From assembly GCF_009765355.1 (NCBI RefSeq), contig NZ_VTHK01000010.1, positions 62,001 to 126,000 of the forward strand: a stretch of DNA of 64,000 nt, given 5' to 3'. Origin of the DNA: Amycolatopsis anabasis (GTDB taxonomy: Bacteria; Actinomycetota; Actinomycetes; Mycobacteriales; Pseudonocardiaceae). The position numbers and the translations under genes are program-made. Of this stretch, positions 15,179 through 23,621 are shown one piece after another (positions within the stretch are counted from its first letter, which is position 1; each line of letters opens with the position of its first letter). The notes under the pieces are model-generated. The model did no database searches, was not told the DNA's origin, and saw only the letters and a list, made by a program, of their open reading frames with translations.

Positions 15179-15861
15179 CCGAACCGCGCGGTTGGGGACT
15201 TCCCGAGTCGCATCTTCTCCCGGACGCCGTAGTCGCCTTCGTCGACGGAGAACTGTCGCTGGGCGCACAGGATCGCGCGTCGTCGCATATCGCCCGCTGC
15301 CCATCCTGCGCCGCCGAGGTCGCCGCGCAGCGGCAGGCCCGCGCCGCGGTGAAGCGCGCGGCGGCCCCGCCGATGTCCGCGGGTTTCCTGGCCAGCCTGC
15401 GCTCGATCCCGGAGCACACCGAACTCACCACCACCCCGGACAACCTGGCGATCACCCAGGACGGCCAGCTGGTCGCCATCCAGCGCCCGGACCGGGTGGC
15501 CGGACTGCGCGACGCGGGGCAACTCGGGGGCACCGCGCCGTTGGGAACAACCGCGCCACTGGGTAATTCGGCACTGGGCAATTCGCCGAACGTCCTGGGC
15601 GGGGGCCGGTTCGCCGGTTCGGCCCGCCGCCGTGCCGCACAGGGCGCGGGGGTCGTCGTGTCCGGGCTCGTGCTGAGCGCGCTGGCCCTGGTCGCCACGT
15701 CGAGCGGCGGCACCGGTGAAGAGCCGAACACCAGCCCGGGCGGCCCGCCGCCGGGTGTGCTGCGCGCCCAGCTCGGCGGCGTGCCGGAGGCGCCCGCGCC
15801 GACGACCACCACGACCACGCCCGCACCCGCCGGCAGCTTCGCGCCCGCCGCCCGCCCCTGA
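15175..15861 (+). CDS. rseA: Anti-sigma-E factor with zinc-binding ZAS motif
   Basis: 228 residues from ATG at 15175, overlapping the sigE stop. The N-terminal ZAS motif is intact: His38-x3-Cys42-x2-Cys45 ([11 protein letters not shown]), the element that binds Zn and clamps the sigma factor. Between about 110 and 145 there is a Gly/Asn/Leu low-complexity stretch with repeated [14 protein letters not shown] units, then one hydrophobic helix ([21 protein letters not shown], about 160-180) and a Pro/Thr-rich tail. So it appears membrane-anchored with its ZAS domain inside, and is clearly longer than the ~150-residue mycobacterial RseA. Confidence 0.88.
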   Translation: MTEPRGWGLPESHLLPDAVVAFVDGELSLGAQDRASSHIARCPSCAAEVAAQRQARAAVKRAAAPPMSAGFLASLRSIPEHTELTTTPDNLAITQDGQLVAIQRPDRVAGLRDAGQLGGTAPLGTTAPLGNSALGNSPNVLGGGRFAGSARRRAAQGAGVVVSGLVLSALALVATSSGGTGEEPNTSPGGPPPGVLRAQLGGVPEAPAPTTTTTTPAPAGSFAPAARP

Positions 15862-15971
15862 ACCGCGGTCGAGCAGGCAACGCTCATTTCACCGGTCCGA
15901 CGGCAGAATTTCCGGGGTGAGGCTTGGCGTATCGTCACGTCGAGCGACCACCGAATCCGTCTTCCCGGGGA

Positions 15972-17519
15972 ATGATGAGCGAGCCGAACCCGCCCCAGAA
16001 CCGTCCGGGCGAACCGCCGCGCGAGCAGCGGCTCACCCCCCGGCCCCTGGACCGCCCCGCGGTGGATCCGGCCCAGGCGGCGACCTTCGGCCGGCCGCGC
16101 GGGGTCGACGGCGCGTTCGACAAGCTCTACGCCCCCGATTCCCGCAACGGGAACGAGCCGGACAAGCTGCCGCTGGCGCCCCCACCGCCCGAATCGCTGG
16201 CCGAGGCGTTCCGCCGCCCGCCGGGCGCCGAGGACGTCGTGCTCCAGCGGCCGCACGACGACAACGGTTCCGCACCGGCCAACGGCTCGGAACCGCCGCT
16301 GTGGACGTCCTCGGCCGACCCGTGGCGGGATCCGGGCGCGGGCGCGGTGCTCGCGGGCCCCGCGGTCGGCGCCGAACGGGAGGCCGAAGCGGAAGCGCCG
16401 CGTCCGCGCGGCGCGATGCTGTCGCTGCCCGAGGTGCTGTTCGGCCGCCGGGTGAAGCCGACCGCGCTGGGCCTGCTCGGCGTGATCGCGCTGCTGATCG
16501 GCGCGCTCGGCGGGCTGGTCGGCTGGTGGCTGACCAGCACGGCCGAATCGCTCACCGGGGACGCCAAGATCTCCGAAGCCGAGGCGGGCAAGGAACGGGC
16601 TCCCGGCTCGATCGCCGACATCGCCAAGCGGATCGCCCCCTCGGTCATCTCGCTCGAGGTGGGCGCGCCCGGCCAGCCGGGCGGCCAGGGCTCGGGCGTG
16701 ATGATCGACACCCAGGGCTACGCGATCACCAACGACCACGTGATCAGCGACGCCGTGCGGGATTCGAAGGTCAAGGTCACCGCGGTGTTCTTCGACGGCA
16801 CCCGCGCCGAGGCCAAGGTCGTCGGCACCGATCCGAAGACCGATGTCGCGGTGATCAAGGTCGCGGTCAGCAATCCGGTCGCCATCCAGGTCGGCAAGTC
16901 CGCGGACCTGCAGGTCGGCGATTCGGTCATCGCGCTCGGCTCGCCGCTCGGCCTGGAGAACACCGTCACCCAGGGCATCGTGAGCGCGCTGAACCGGCCG
17001 GTCACCGCGGGCGGGACCAACGGCGAGCCGCCGGTCGTCTACGACGCCATCCAGACCGACGCCTCGATCAACCGCGGCAACTCCGGTGGTGCGCTGGTGG
17101 ACTCGACCGGCGCGCTGATCGGCATCAACGAGTCGATCCGGACCGATGCCGGTCCGGGCGGGCAGGGCGGCAGCATCGGTCTCGGCTTCGCCATCCCGAT
17201 CGACGACGCGATCAAGATCGCCCGCACGCTGATCAAGGACGGCCAGGTCAAGCACGCCGACATCGGGATCAACGCGTCTTCGGTGGAGGCCAGCACGTCG
17301 AAGGGCGCGCAGGTGCAGAACGTCGCGCCGGGCGGGCCCGCGGCGAAGGCCGGGATCGCCGAACAGGACGTGATCATCAAGGTCGGCGATCGCATGGTGC
17401 GCAACGCCGCCGAGCTGACCGTCGCGGTGCGGCGGCACAGCCCGGGGGACACGGTGCCGGTGCAACTGGTCCGGCAGGGAACACAGATCACCGTGGACGT
17501 TCCCCTGGGTTCGGATTGA
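15972..17519 (+). CDS. htrA: HtrA/DegP-like membrane serine protease with PDZ domain
   Basis: 515 residues from ATG at 15972 (ATG 15975 equally possible; GGGGAA lies just before). The N-terminal ~155 residues are Pro-rich and cytoplasmic, followed by one transmembrane helix (ALGLLGVIALLIGALGGLVGWWL), so the protease domain is outside. Catalytic triad: His in ITNDHVIS (about residue 254), Asp in KTDVAVIKV (about 292) and Ser in NRGNSGGALV (about 371). A single PDZ domain (SKGAQVQNVAPGGPAAKAGI ... VQLVRQG) ends the protein. It degrades or refolds damaged envelope proteins. Follows rseA by 110 bp in the sigE locus. Confidence 0.93.
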   Translation: MMSEPNPPQNRPGEPPREQRLTPRPLDRPAVDPAQAATFGRPRGVDGAFDKLYAPDSRNGNEPDKLPLAPPPPESLAEAFRRPPGAEDVVLQRPHDDNGSAPANGSEPPLWTSSADPWRDPGAGAVLAGPAVGAEREAEAEAPRPRGAMLSLPEVLFGRRVKPTALGLLGVIALLIGALGGLVGWWLTSTAESLTGDAKISEAEAGKERAPGSIADIAKRIAPSVISLEVGAPGQPGGQGSGVMIDTQGYAITNDHVISDAVRDSKVKVTAVFFDGTRAEAKVVGTDPKTDVAVIKVAVSNPVAIQVGKSADLQVGDSVIALGSPLGLENTVTQGIVSALNRPVTAGGTNGEPPVVYDAIQTDASINRGNSGGALVDSTGALIGINESIRTDAGPGGQGGSIGLGFAIPIDDAIKIARTLIKDGQVKHADIGINASSVEASTSKGAQVQNVAPGGPAAKAGIAEQDVIIKVGDRMVRNAAELTVAVRRHSPGDTVPVQLVRQGTQITVDVPLGSD

Positions 17520-17585
17520 CCGGGTAGCGTGCGGAAGGCGGTATCCTGGGCGGCGGGATTGCCTGTGTGAGGCGGAGGTTTCGCG

Positions 17586-17987
17586 GTGTTCGAGAGCGTT
17601 GGCTGGGGCGAGATCCTCGTGCTCATCGTCGCCGGCCTGTTCATCCTTGGTCCGGAACGGCTGCCCGAAGCGGCCGCCTGGCTCGGCAAGGGCATGCGCA
17701 AGGTGCGCGATTTCGCCAGCGGCGCCCGCCAGCAGCTGCGGGACGAGATGGGGCCGGAGTTCGACGACTTCCGCAAGCCCCTGGAGGACCTGCGCCAGCT
17801 CCGGAACTTCGACCCGCGGCGCGCGGTCACCCAGCACCTGTTCGACGGCGACCCGGATCCGCTCGGGCTGAACGGGACGAGCGGGGGCAGCACCAAGCCG
17901 AACGGCTACCCGGTCGTCCAGTCCAACCCGCTGCCCGAACCCCTCAAACCCGGCGAGAAACCCCCGGTCGACCCGGACGCCACCTGA
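17586..17987 (+). CDS. tatB: Sec-independent translocase subunit TatB
   Basis: 133 residues from GTG at 17586. The N-terminal transmembrane helix ([23 protein letters not shown]) contains the Glu and the GPERLP hinge typical of TatB, followed by an amphipathic helix ([28 protein letters not shown]) and a Pro-rich tail. TatB with TatC forms the receptor for twin-arginine signal peptides. Position after htrA matches Rv1224. A type A/type B repeat pair separates it from the convergent mrp gene. Confidence 0.92.
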   Translation: MFESVGWGEILVLIVAGLFILGPERLPEAAAWLGKGMRKVRDFASGARQQLRDEMGPEFDDFRKPLEDLRQLRNFDPRRAVTQHLFDGDPDPLGLNGTSGGSTKPNGYPVVQSNPLPEPLKPGEKPPVDPDAT

Positions 17988-18005
17988 TCTTGCGCGCGAA
18001 TCGAT

Positions 18006-18083
18006 AGCAAGGGACCTTTACTCACGTCTGGCCGTAGTAAAGGTCCCCCGCTCCCGGAGAACGATCGCGAAGGTCCCTTCCTG
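18006..18083. repeat. 78-bp modular repeat (type A), tatB-mrp gap
   Basis: Units AGCAAGGGACCTTTACTC (18006-18023), AGTAAAGGTCCCCCGCTC (18036-18053) and CGCGAAGGTCCCTTCCTG (18066-18083), each separated by 12 nt. The orientation is one forward unit then two reverse units, so the first and second can pair. It lies 19 bp after the tatB stop. Confidence 0.92.
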
Positions 18084-18104
18084 CCGCGCCGAGCGCCCCA
18101 GCGG

Positions 18105-18152
18105 GGTCGTGAGCGTTCCGACCGGTTAGAACCGGTCCAACCACTCACGACC
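18105..18152. terminator. Type B hairpin, tatB-mrp gap
   Basis: Outer arms GGTCGTGAG (18105-18113) and CTCACGACC (18144-18152), inner arms GACCGGTT (18120-18127) and AACCGGTC (18130-18137) with a two-base loop. The same structure occurs at 51516 and 61132, each time about 21 bp after a type A repeat. Located between convergent genes, so a bidirectional terminator is likely. Confidence 0.8.
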
Positions 18153-18204
18153 CGGCCCCGCGGCGAGGCGACCACGTGGTTCCCTCGCCGCCTTGCCGGG
18201 TGAA

Positions 18205-19350
18205 CTAGCGGCCGGTTGGGGTGACGTTGAGCATCATCCCGGCCAGCCCCCGGGCCCGGGTGGACAGCTTCGAGGCCGCCTCGCTCAGCACCTTCGACGC
18301 CGCGGCCTCCGGATCCGACAGCACGATCGGCGTGCCCGCGTCGCCCTGGGTCACCACCTTCGGGTCGAGCGGCACCTGACCCAGCAGCGGCACCGTGGAC
18401 CCGGTCGTCGTGGACAGCGAATCGGCCACCAGCTGCCCGCCGCCGGAGCCGAAGATCTCCATCCGCGTGCCGTCCGGGGTCTCCAGCCACGACATGTTCT
18501 CGATCACCCCGGCGAGCCGCTGCCGGGTCTGCATCGCGATCGCGCCCGCCCGCTCGGCCACCTCGGCGGCGGCCTGCTGCGGCGTGGTGACCACCAGGAT
18601 CTCCGCGTTCGGGATGAGCTGTGCCACCGAGATCGCGATGTCCCCGGTGCCCGGCGGCAGGTCCAGCAGCAGGATGTCCAGATCGCCCCAGAACACGTCG
18701 GCCAGGAACTGCTGCAACGCCCGGTGCAGCATCGGCCCGCGCCACACCACGGGCGTGTTGCCCGGGGTGAACATGCCGATCGAGATCACCTTCACGCCGT
18801 GCGCCTGCGGCGGCATGATCATCTTCTCGACCTTGGTCGGCTTCTCCCGCGCGCCGAGCATGCGGGGCACCGAGTGGCCGTAGATGTCCGCGTCGACCAC
18901 GCCGACGGACAGCCCGCGCTGGGCCATCGCGACCGCGAGGTTCACCGTCACGCTCGACTTGCCGACCCCGCCCTTGCCGGACGCCACGCAGTACACCCGG
19001 GTCAGCGAGCCCGGCTGCGCGAACGGGATGACCGGCTCCTCGGCGTCCCCGCGCAGCGATTTGCGCAGCTCGGTGCGCTGCTCGTCGCTCATCACGTCCA
19101 GCTCGACGCGCACGTCCCGCACCCCGTCGAGCTTCCCGACCGCCGCGGTCGTGTCCTTGGTGATGGTGTCCTTGAGCGGGCACCCCGCGACCGTGAGGTA
19201 GATCCCCACGGTGACCAGGCCGTCGTCACCGACCACCACGTCCTTGACCATGCCCAGGTCGGTGATCGGTTTCTTGATCTCCGGGTCGTAGACGTTCTTC
19301 AACGCGGTGCGGACATCTTCGACGCTGGGGAGCTGCTGCGTGCTGGTCAC
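18205..19350 (-). CDS. mrp: Mrp/ApbC/NBP35-family iron-sulfur cluster carrier ATPase
   Basis: 381 residues from GTG at 19350. Residues 1-95 are a MIP18/DUF59 domain (VRTALKNVYDPEIKKPITDLGMV ... VAGCPLKDTI). The ATPase domain has the deviant Walker A GKGGVGKSS (near residue 125), VVDADIYGHSVPRMLG and LLLDLPPGTGDIAISVAQ. The C-terminal CxxC that bridges the cluster in other Mrp proteins is absent: the matching stretch reads ENMSWLETPDGTRMEIFGSGGG. This cysteine-free form is, from general knowledge, usual in actinobacterial Mrp proteins. The family assists maturation of Fe-S proteins. Order with sigE locus as Rv1229c. Confidence 0.9.
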   Translation of the reverse strand: MTSTQQLPSVEDVRTALKNVYDPEIKKPITDLGMVKDVVVGDDGLVTVGIYLTVAGCPLKDTITKDTTAAVGKLDGVRDVRVELDVMSDEQRTELRKSLRGDAEEPVIPFAQPGSLTRVYCVASGKGGVGKSSVTVNLAVAMAQRGLSVGVVDADIYGHSVPRMLGAREKPTKVEKMIMPPQAHGVKVISIGMFTPGNTPVVWRGPMLHRALQQFLADVFWGDLDILLLDLPPGTGDIAISVAQLIPNAEILVVTTPQQAAAEVAERAGAIAMQTRQRLAGVIENMSWLETPDGTRMEIFGSGGGQLVADSLSTTTGSTVPLLGQVPLDPKVVTQGDAGTPIVLSDPEAAASKVLSEAASKLSTRARGLAGMMLNVTPTGR

Positions 19351-19400
19351 TGCTCGAGCACCGGCCTTCTCTCGCGACAAAACTGCGGTTGTCCTCCATG

Positions 19401-19922
19401 TTACGGATCGGTAGCCGTGCCCGGTTCCGCACGCCCGCCTTTCTTCCGCCGCGGCTTGGTGTCCAGGTCCTCGCGGAGCTTGTCCAGCTCGCCGCGCAGG
19501 TAGTCCCGGGTCGCCACCTCGCCGATCGCCAGCCGCAGCGCGGCCAGCTCCCGGGCCAGGTATTCGGTGTCGGCCTTGGTCTGCGCGGCCCGGTTGCGGT
19601 CCTCCTCCAGGGATACCCGGTCCCGGTCGTCCTGCCGGTTCTGCGCGAGCAGGATCAGCGGCGCGGCATAGGCGGCCTGGGTGGAGAACGCCAGGTTGAG
19701 CAGGATGAACGGGTAGGGATCCCACTGCAGCGTCACCGCGGTGAGGTTGAGCACGATCCAGACGACGACGATCAGCGTCTGCCAGAACAGGTACTTCCCG
19801 GTGCCCAGGAAGCGGGCCAACCGCTCGGACAGCCGCCCGAAGGTGTCCGGGTCGATATTGAACGAAAAACGGCCCGATCCGCGGGGCTGGTCCAGCCTGC
19901 GCCTCGGCAGCAGCTCAGGCAC
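19401..19922 (-). CDS. DUF1003 membrane protein
   Basis: 173 residues from GTG at 19922. Two adjacent transmembrane helices (YLFWQTLIVVVWIVLNLTAV and YPFILLNLAFSTQAAYAAPLILLAQNRQ) with the DUF1003 hallmark WDPYPFILLNLAFSTQAAYAAPLILLAQNRQDDRD form split here by position (about residues 66-100), followed by a long charged coiled coil. Function unknown; frequently encoded beside CBS/MgtE-N proteins. Its start overlaps the 3' end of the upstream CBS protein gene by 8 bp, so both are co-transcribed. Confidence 0.85.
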   Translation of the reverse strand: MPELLPRRRLDQPRGSGRFSFNIDPDTFGRLSERLARFLGTGKYLFWQTLIVVVWIVLNLTAVTLQWDPYPFILLNLAFSTQAAYAAPLILLAQNRQDDRDRVSLEEDRNRAAQTKADTEYLARELAALRLAIGEVATRDYLRGELDKLREDLDTKPRRKKGGRAEPGTATDP

Positions 19923-21231
19923 GGTCCACCTCCGAGTCGGTCACGGTGTCGATCACCGGATCGCCGGCCACGTCGTGCAGTCCGGTCTCCCGCCAGCGCT
20001 CCGGCAGCAGGTGGTCCAGGACGTCGTCCACGGTGACCGCGCCGAGCAGGTGGTCTTCGGCGTCCACCACCGGTCCGCAGGCCAGGTTGTACGCCGCGAA
20101 ATAGCGGGTGACCTCGGACAGCGGTGCGGTGGGGCGCAACGCGGCCAGATCGGTGTCCACCGCGCTGGCCACGAGTTCCGCGGGCGGTTCGCGGAGCAGC
20201 CGCTGGAAGTGCACGCAGCCGACGTACCGTCCGGTCGGCGTGTCGGTGGGCGGGCGGCAGACGAAAACCATGGTGGCCAGCGCGGCCGGTAGCTCGGGGT
20301 TGCGGATGTGGGCCAGCGCCTCGGCGACGGTCGCGTCCGGGGTGAGCACCACCGGTTCCGGGGTCATCAGCCCGCCCGCGGTGTCCGCGGAGTACGCCAG
20401 CAGCCGCCGCACCGGGGCCGACTCTTCCGGCTCCATCAGTTCCAGCAGGCGGCTCTGGTCGGCCGGGGTCAGCTCGGCGAGCAGGTCCGCGGCGTCGTCC
20501 GGGTTCATCGCCTCGAGGATGTCCGCGGCACGTTCCTCCGACAGGTGGGCGAGCAGTTCCTTCTGGTCCTCCTCGGGCAGTTCCTCGATGACGTCCGCCA
20601 GCTTCTCGTCGTCCATCGAGTCGGCGACCTCGTGGCGGCGTTTGAGCGGCAGGTCGCGCAGGGTCGCCGCGACGTCGACCGCGCGCATGGTGTCGAAGAG
20701 CATCAGCAGCTGCCCGGCGCCTTGCGGCTGACCGGACAGATCGGTGAGCCCGAGCCCGGCGACCTCCGACCACGGCACCACGTGCAGCGAGGACCGCCTG
20801 CGGCCCAGCCCGAGCCGGGCGCTGCGTTCCCGGATCGCGAGCTTGGCCAGCACCCAGTCCCGCGTGCGGGTCGGTTCCATCGCCGCGTCCACCACGGTGA
20901 TCCTGGTGTCGGAGTCGACGAGCCGGGCGTGCGCGTCGAAGAGCTGGCCGAGCACGAGCACCTCGTTCGGCCGCTGGTGGAACCGGCGCATGTTCACCGA
21001 GCCGGTGGCCAGCGTCACCGCGTTCGGTTCGAGCGAGGTGACCCGCAGCATCGGCACGAACACCCGCCGCCGGGTGGACAGCTCGACCACCAGGCCCAGC
21101 ACGCGCGGCGGCTGCTGGTCCAGGCGCAGCCCGGCGACCAGGTCGCGGACCTTCCCGATCGACTCCCCGTCCGGCCCGAAGACCGGAAGCCCGGCCAGCT
21201 GAGCAGCGAAAACCCGGTTCACGGCGGCCAT
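19915..21231 (-). CDS. PRC-barrel/MgtE-N/CBS protein without transport domain
   Basis: 438 residues from ATG at 21231. Order: a PRC-barrel-like N terminus (LAGLPVFGPDGESIGKVRDLVAGLR) and second similar module; MgtE intracellular N domain built of short helical repeats (LADVIEELPEEDQKELLAHLSEERAADILEAMNPDDAADLLAEL, residues about 210-275); two CBS domains (MTPEPVVLTPDATVAEAL onward, 295-415). MgtE magnesium channels have the same N and CBS modules, but the five-helix pore is missing, so this is a soluble Mg/nucleotide-sensing partner. The overlapping DUF1003 membrane protein may be its membrane component (inference). Matches Rv1232c in position. Confidence 0.86.
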   Translation of the reverse strand: MAAVNRVFAAQLAGLPVFGPDGESIGKVRDLVAGLRLDQQPPRVLGLVVELSTRRRVFVPMLRVTSLEPNAVTLATGSVNMRRFHQRPNEVLVLGQLFDAHARLVDSDTRITVVDAAMEPTRTRDWVLAKLAIRERSARLGLGRRRSSLHVVPWSEVAGLGLTDLSGQPQGAGQLLMLFDTMRAVDVAATLRDLPLKRRHEVADSMDDEKLADVIEELPEEDQKELLAHLSEERAADILEAMNPDDAADLLAELTPADQSRLLELMEPEESAPVRRLLAYSADTAGGLMTPEPVVLTPDATVAEALAHIRNPELPAALATMVFVCRPPTDTPTGRYVGCVHFQRLLREPPAELVASAVDTDLAALRPTAPLSEVTRYFAAYNLACGPVVDAEDHLLGAVTVDDVLDHLLPERWRETGLHDVAGDPVIDTVTDSEVDRA

Positions 21232-21264
21232 GCCGCCAGGCTATCCGGTGTCGCTTCGCGTTGC

Positions 21265-22182
21265 TCAGTACGACGCGGCCGCCCAGCGGGCCAGGTGCGG
21301 GGCCGCCTGGAACGCGGGATCGTCCGAGTCCTCGAACTCGTCCGGATCCTCGTCGTCCTCGAGGTACCAGAGCCAGTTCTGCACCGCGCGCACCAGCGTC
21401 CACGCCCGCGCGCGGCCGGCGTCCAGCTCCGCGCCCGCGACCACGGCGGCGAACCGATCGTCCACTGTGGACTCCTCGAATCGGTTCCACAGCAAGGAGA
21501 TCGTGCCCCACTCCGGGTCTCCGACCACCGGCTTCGGGTCGATGACCAGCCACGGTTCGCGGGTGCCCGCGAGCACGTTCTCGTAGTGCAGGTCCTCGTT
21601 CACCATCAACCGGTCCGCGGACGGGCCCAGGTCCCGGCAGACTTCGACGGCGGCGTCCACCAGGCGGCGCGGGAACGGCTCGCCGAGTTCCTTCCAGTCC
21701 CGCGGCAACTCCTCGACCAGGCGGGCGGCTTCCGCGCGCAGGTCGCAGGTCAGCCCCGGCGGGGCGGGCACGCAGAGGCGGCGCAGCAGCCCGGCGGCGA
21801 CGCGGACCGCGTCGCCGATGGGCTCGGTCTGCAGCATCCGCCCGGAGTCCAGCCGCTCCAGGAGCATCGCGCCGCGCGCGGGATCCGACTCCAGCAGCAG
21901 GACCGCGCCGTCACCGTTCCATGTGGACAGTGCGACCGGCTCGTCCCGGGTGTCCTCGTCCAGCCAGGACAGCTTGAGCATCGCCCGCGTGCCGTCGGCG
22001 CGCCGCACCGGCAGGATCAGGCCCACGAAACCGTGCAGGGGGTCGCCGTCGGGTTCCAGCGACCACGCGCGGCAGTACCGGTCCGCCAGTCCGGGCAGCT
22101 CGGCCAGCCACGCCTCGCCCGCGGCGCCCTCGCGGTCGGCGGTCTGCTCGGCGAAGGCCGCGGGGATGATCAGTTCGCGCAC
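21265..22182 (-). CDS. Aminoglycoside/hydroxyurea-type phosphotransferase
   Basis: 305 residues from GTG at 22182. Protein-kinase-like APH(6)/hydroxyurea kinase family: DGAVLLLESDPARGAMLLERLD (hinge region typical of streptomycin 6-kinases), catalytic loop NEDLHYENVLAG near residue 200, and metal-binding VIDPKPVVGDPEWG. The first catalytic residue is Glu-Asp (NEDLHYEN) where APH enzymes have H-x-D. The Glu/Asp-rich C terminus (LEDDEDPDEFEDSDDP) is unusual. Could phosphorylate streptomycin-like antibiotics or an endogenous metabolite; substrate cannot be told from sequence. Confidence 0.8.
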   Translation of the reverse strand: MRELIIPAAFAEQTADREGAAGEAWLAELPGLADRYCRAWSLEPDGDPLHGFVGLILPVRRADGTRAMLKLSWLDEDTRDEPVALSTWNGDGAVLLLESDPARGAMLLERLDSGRMLQTEPIGDAVRVAAGLLRRLCVPAPPGLTCDLRAEAARLVEELPRDWKELGEPFPRRLVDAAVEVCRDLGPSADRLMVNEDLHYENVLAGTREPWLVIDPKPVVGDPEWGTISLLWNRFEESTVDDRFAAVVAGAELDAGRARAWTLVRAVQNWLWYLEDDEDPDEFEDSDDPAFQAAPHLARWAAASY

Positions 22183-22274
22183 GTGCCCAGCTTTTCAGCC
22201 CTGTCGAACGGTTTTCCCCGGCCCGCGTGACCGGAGTAACATCTCCAGGAGGGGTGCCTACCCCGGGAGGCGCC

Positions 22275-23123
22275 ATGTTGGTGCAGATCATCGCCGCGGC
22301 CGCCATCGCGGGAGCCGCCTGGCTCGCCGCCGGTTTTCGCGTGGTCAGACAGTACGAGCGGGGCCTGGTGTTCCGGTTCGGCCGCGTCCGGGCCCGGGTC
22401 CGGGAACCCGGGCTGGCCTTCCTGATCCCGATCGCCGACCGGCTGCAGAAGGTGAACATGCAGATCGTCACCCTGCCCATCCCGGCGCAGGAGGGCATCA
22501 CCCGCGACAACGTCACCGTGCGGGTGGACGCGGTGGTCTACTTCAAGGTCATCGAACCGGTGACCGCCGCGGTGAACGTGCAGGACTACCGGTTCGCCGT
22601 CGGCCAGGTCGCGCAGACCTCGCTGCGCTCGATCATCGGCAAGAGCGACCTCGACGATCTGCTCTCCAACCGGGAACGGCTCAACCAGGGCCTGGAGCTG
22701 ATGATCGACAGCCCGGCGCTGGACTGGGGCGTCCACATCGACCGGGTGGAGATCAAGGACGTCGCGCTGCCGGAGTCGATGAAGCGGTCGATGTCCCGGC
22801 AGGCCGAGGCCGAACGGGAACGCCGCGCCCGGGTGATCTCCGCCGACGGCGAACTGCAGGCCTCGCACAAGCTGTCCCAGGCCGCGGCCACCATGGCCGA
22901 CACCCCCGCGGCGCTGCAGCTGCGCCTGCTGGAGACGGTCGTCCAGGTGGCCGCGGAGAAGAACTCCACGCTGGTGCTGCCGTTCCCGGTGGAACTGCTG
23001 CGCTTCCTCGACCACGCCACCCGCGACGCCGGGCCCGCGCGGGAACAGGAACGGGCCCAGGCCAACGGGCAGCAGGTCGCACCGGCGCCGCGGACACCGG
23101 ACGAACCCGCGCCGAGCACCTAG
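22275..23123 (+). CDS. Slipin (SPFH/Band 7 domain) membrane protein
   Basis: 282 residues from ATG at 22275 (GGGAGG seven bases before). N-terminal transmembrane helix (VQIIAAAAIAGAAWLAAGF) followed by a complete SPFH domain: VVRQYERGLVFRFGRV, GLAFLIPIADRLQKVNMQIVTLPIPAQEGITRDNVTVRVDAVVYFKV form in segments, RSIIGKSDLDDLLSNRERL and VHIDRVEIKDVALPESMKRSMSRQAEAERERRARVI. The arrangement is that of bacterial slipins/stomatins, oligomeric scaffolds in membrane microdomains. The usual NfeD partner gene is not adjacent. Convergent with a DUF4190 gene only 16 bp away. Confidence 0.9.
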   Translation: MLVQIIAAAAIAGAAWLAAGFRVVRQYERGLVFRFGRVRARVREPGLAFLIPIADRLQKVNMQIVTLPIPAQEGITRDNVTVRVDAVVYFKVIEPVTAAVNVQDYRFAVGQVAQTSLRSIIGKSDLDDLLSNRERLNQGLELMIDSPALDWGVHIDRVEIKDVALPESMKRSMSRQAEAERERRARVISADGELQASHKLSQAAATMADTPAALQLRLLETVVQVAAEKNSTLVLPFPVELLRFLDHATRDAGPAREQERAQANGQQVAPAPRTPDEPAPST

Positions 23124-23139
23124 CCGGGCGGCACCGGGG

Positions 23140-23538
23140 TCAGGTGTACCAGCGCATCGAGATCCCGCCGATCAGGACGAGCAGCCAGAAGACCAGCCAG
23201 AGGCCGAGCACGACGTAGCCGATGATGAACGCGGCCTGCGCCATGCCCTGGCCACCCGCCTCACCGCGTTTCGCCTTCCCGTAGGCGAGGTGCCCGAGGA
23301 TGATCCCGACGATGGTGACCGCGCCGCAGCTGACGATGCCGACCAGGGAGCAGACCAGCGCGCCGATGGCCATGCCGGTGTCCTGGTTCTGCACCGGCGG
23401 GCCGTACCCGTACGGCTGACCGTAGGGCTGCTGGCCGTACGGCTGCTGACCGTAGGGTTGTTGCGGATAAGGCTGCTGACCAGACGGCTGCTGCTGGCCG
23501 CCGGGCTGCTGCTCGTACGGATTCGGCGGATATGTCAT
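23140..23538 (-). CDS. DUF4190 membrane protein, copy 2
   Basis: 132 residues from ATG at 23538. The N-terminal half is Pro/Gln/Tyr low complexity with tandem QQPYG units (residues about 20-47). The C-terminal half is a DUF4190 domain: two helices around the conserved GHLAYGKAKRGEAGGQGMA loop (TGMAIGALVCSLVGIVSCG and AAFIIGYVVLGLWLVFWLLVLIG). The paralogue upstream (23622-24020) has the same length and plan, so they are a tandem duplication separated by a terminator. Function unknown; PQY-rich tails of this type often mediate assembly. Confidence 0.85.
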   Translation of the reverse strand: MTYPPNPYEQQPGGQQQPSGQQPYPQQPYGQQPYGQQPYGQPYGYGPPVQNQDTGMAIGALVCSLVGIVSCGAVTIVGIILGHLAYGKAKRGEAGGQGMAQAAFIIGYVVLGLWLVFWLLVLIGGISMRWYT

Positions 23539-23578
23539 GTCCTGTGCGACCCCTTGCGCTGAGCAGTTCCGGGCAGCG

Positions 23579-23601
23579 AAAAAGGCTCCCCTCCCGGGAG
23601 C
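23579..23601 (-). terminator. Rho-independent terminator between the DUF4190 paralogues
   Basis: On the reverse strand GCTCCC-GGGAG-GGGAGC is followed by CTTTTT: a compact stem-loop with a genuine U-tract, rare in this window. It begins about 20 bases after the stop of the upstream paralogue (23622), so that gene is transcribed separately from the one at 23140-23538. Confidence 0.8.
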
Positions 23602-23621
23602 ATCTCACATCCGGCCGCGGA

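Noticed and set aside
15147-17837. Long open frame on the reverse strand, opposite rseA-htrA-tatB
   Set aside because: Gene-length antisense frames are routine in DNA with very GC-rich third positions. The product is Arg/His/Asp-rich with no domain, and the opposite strand encodes three recognised proteins.
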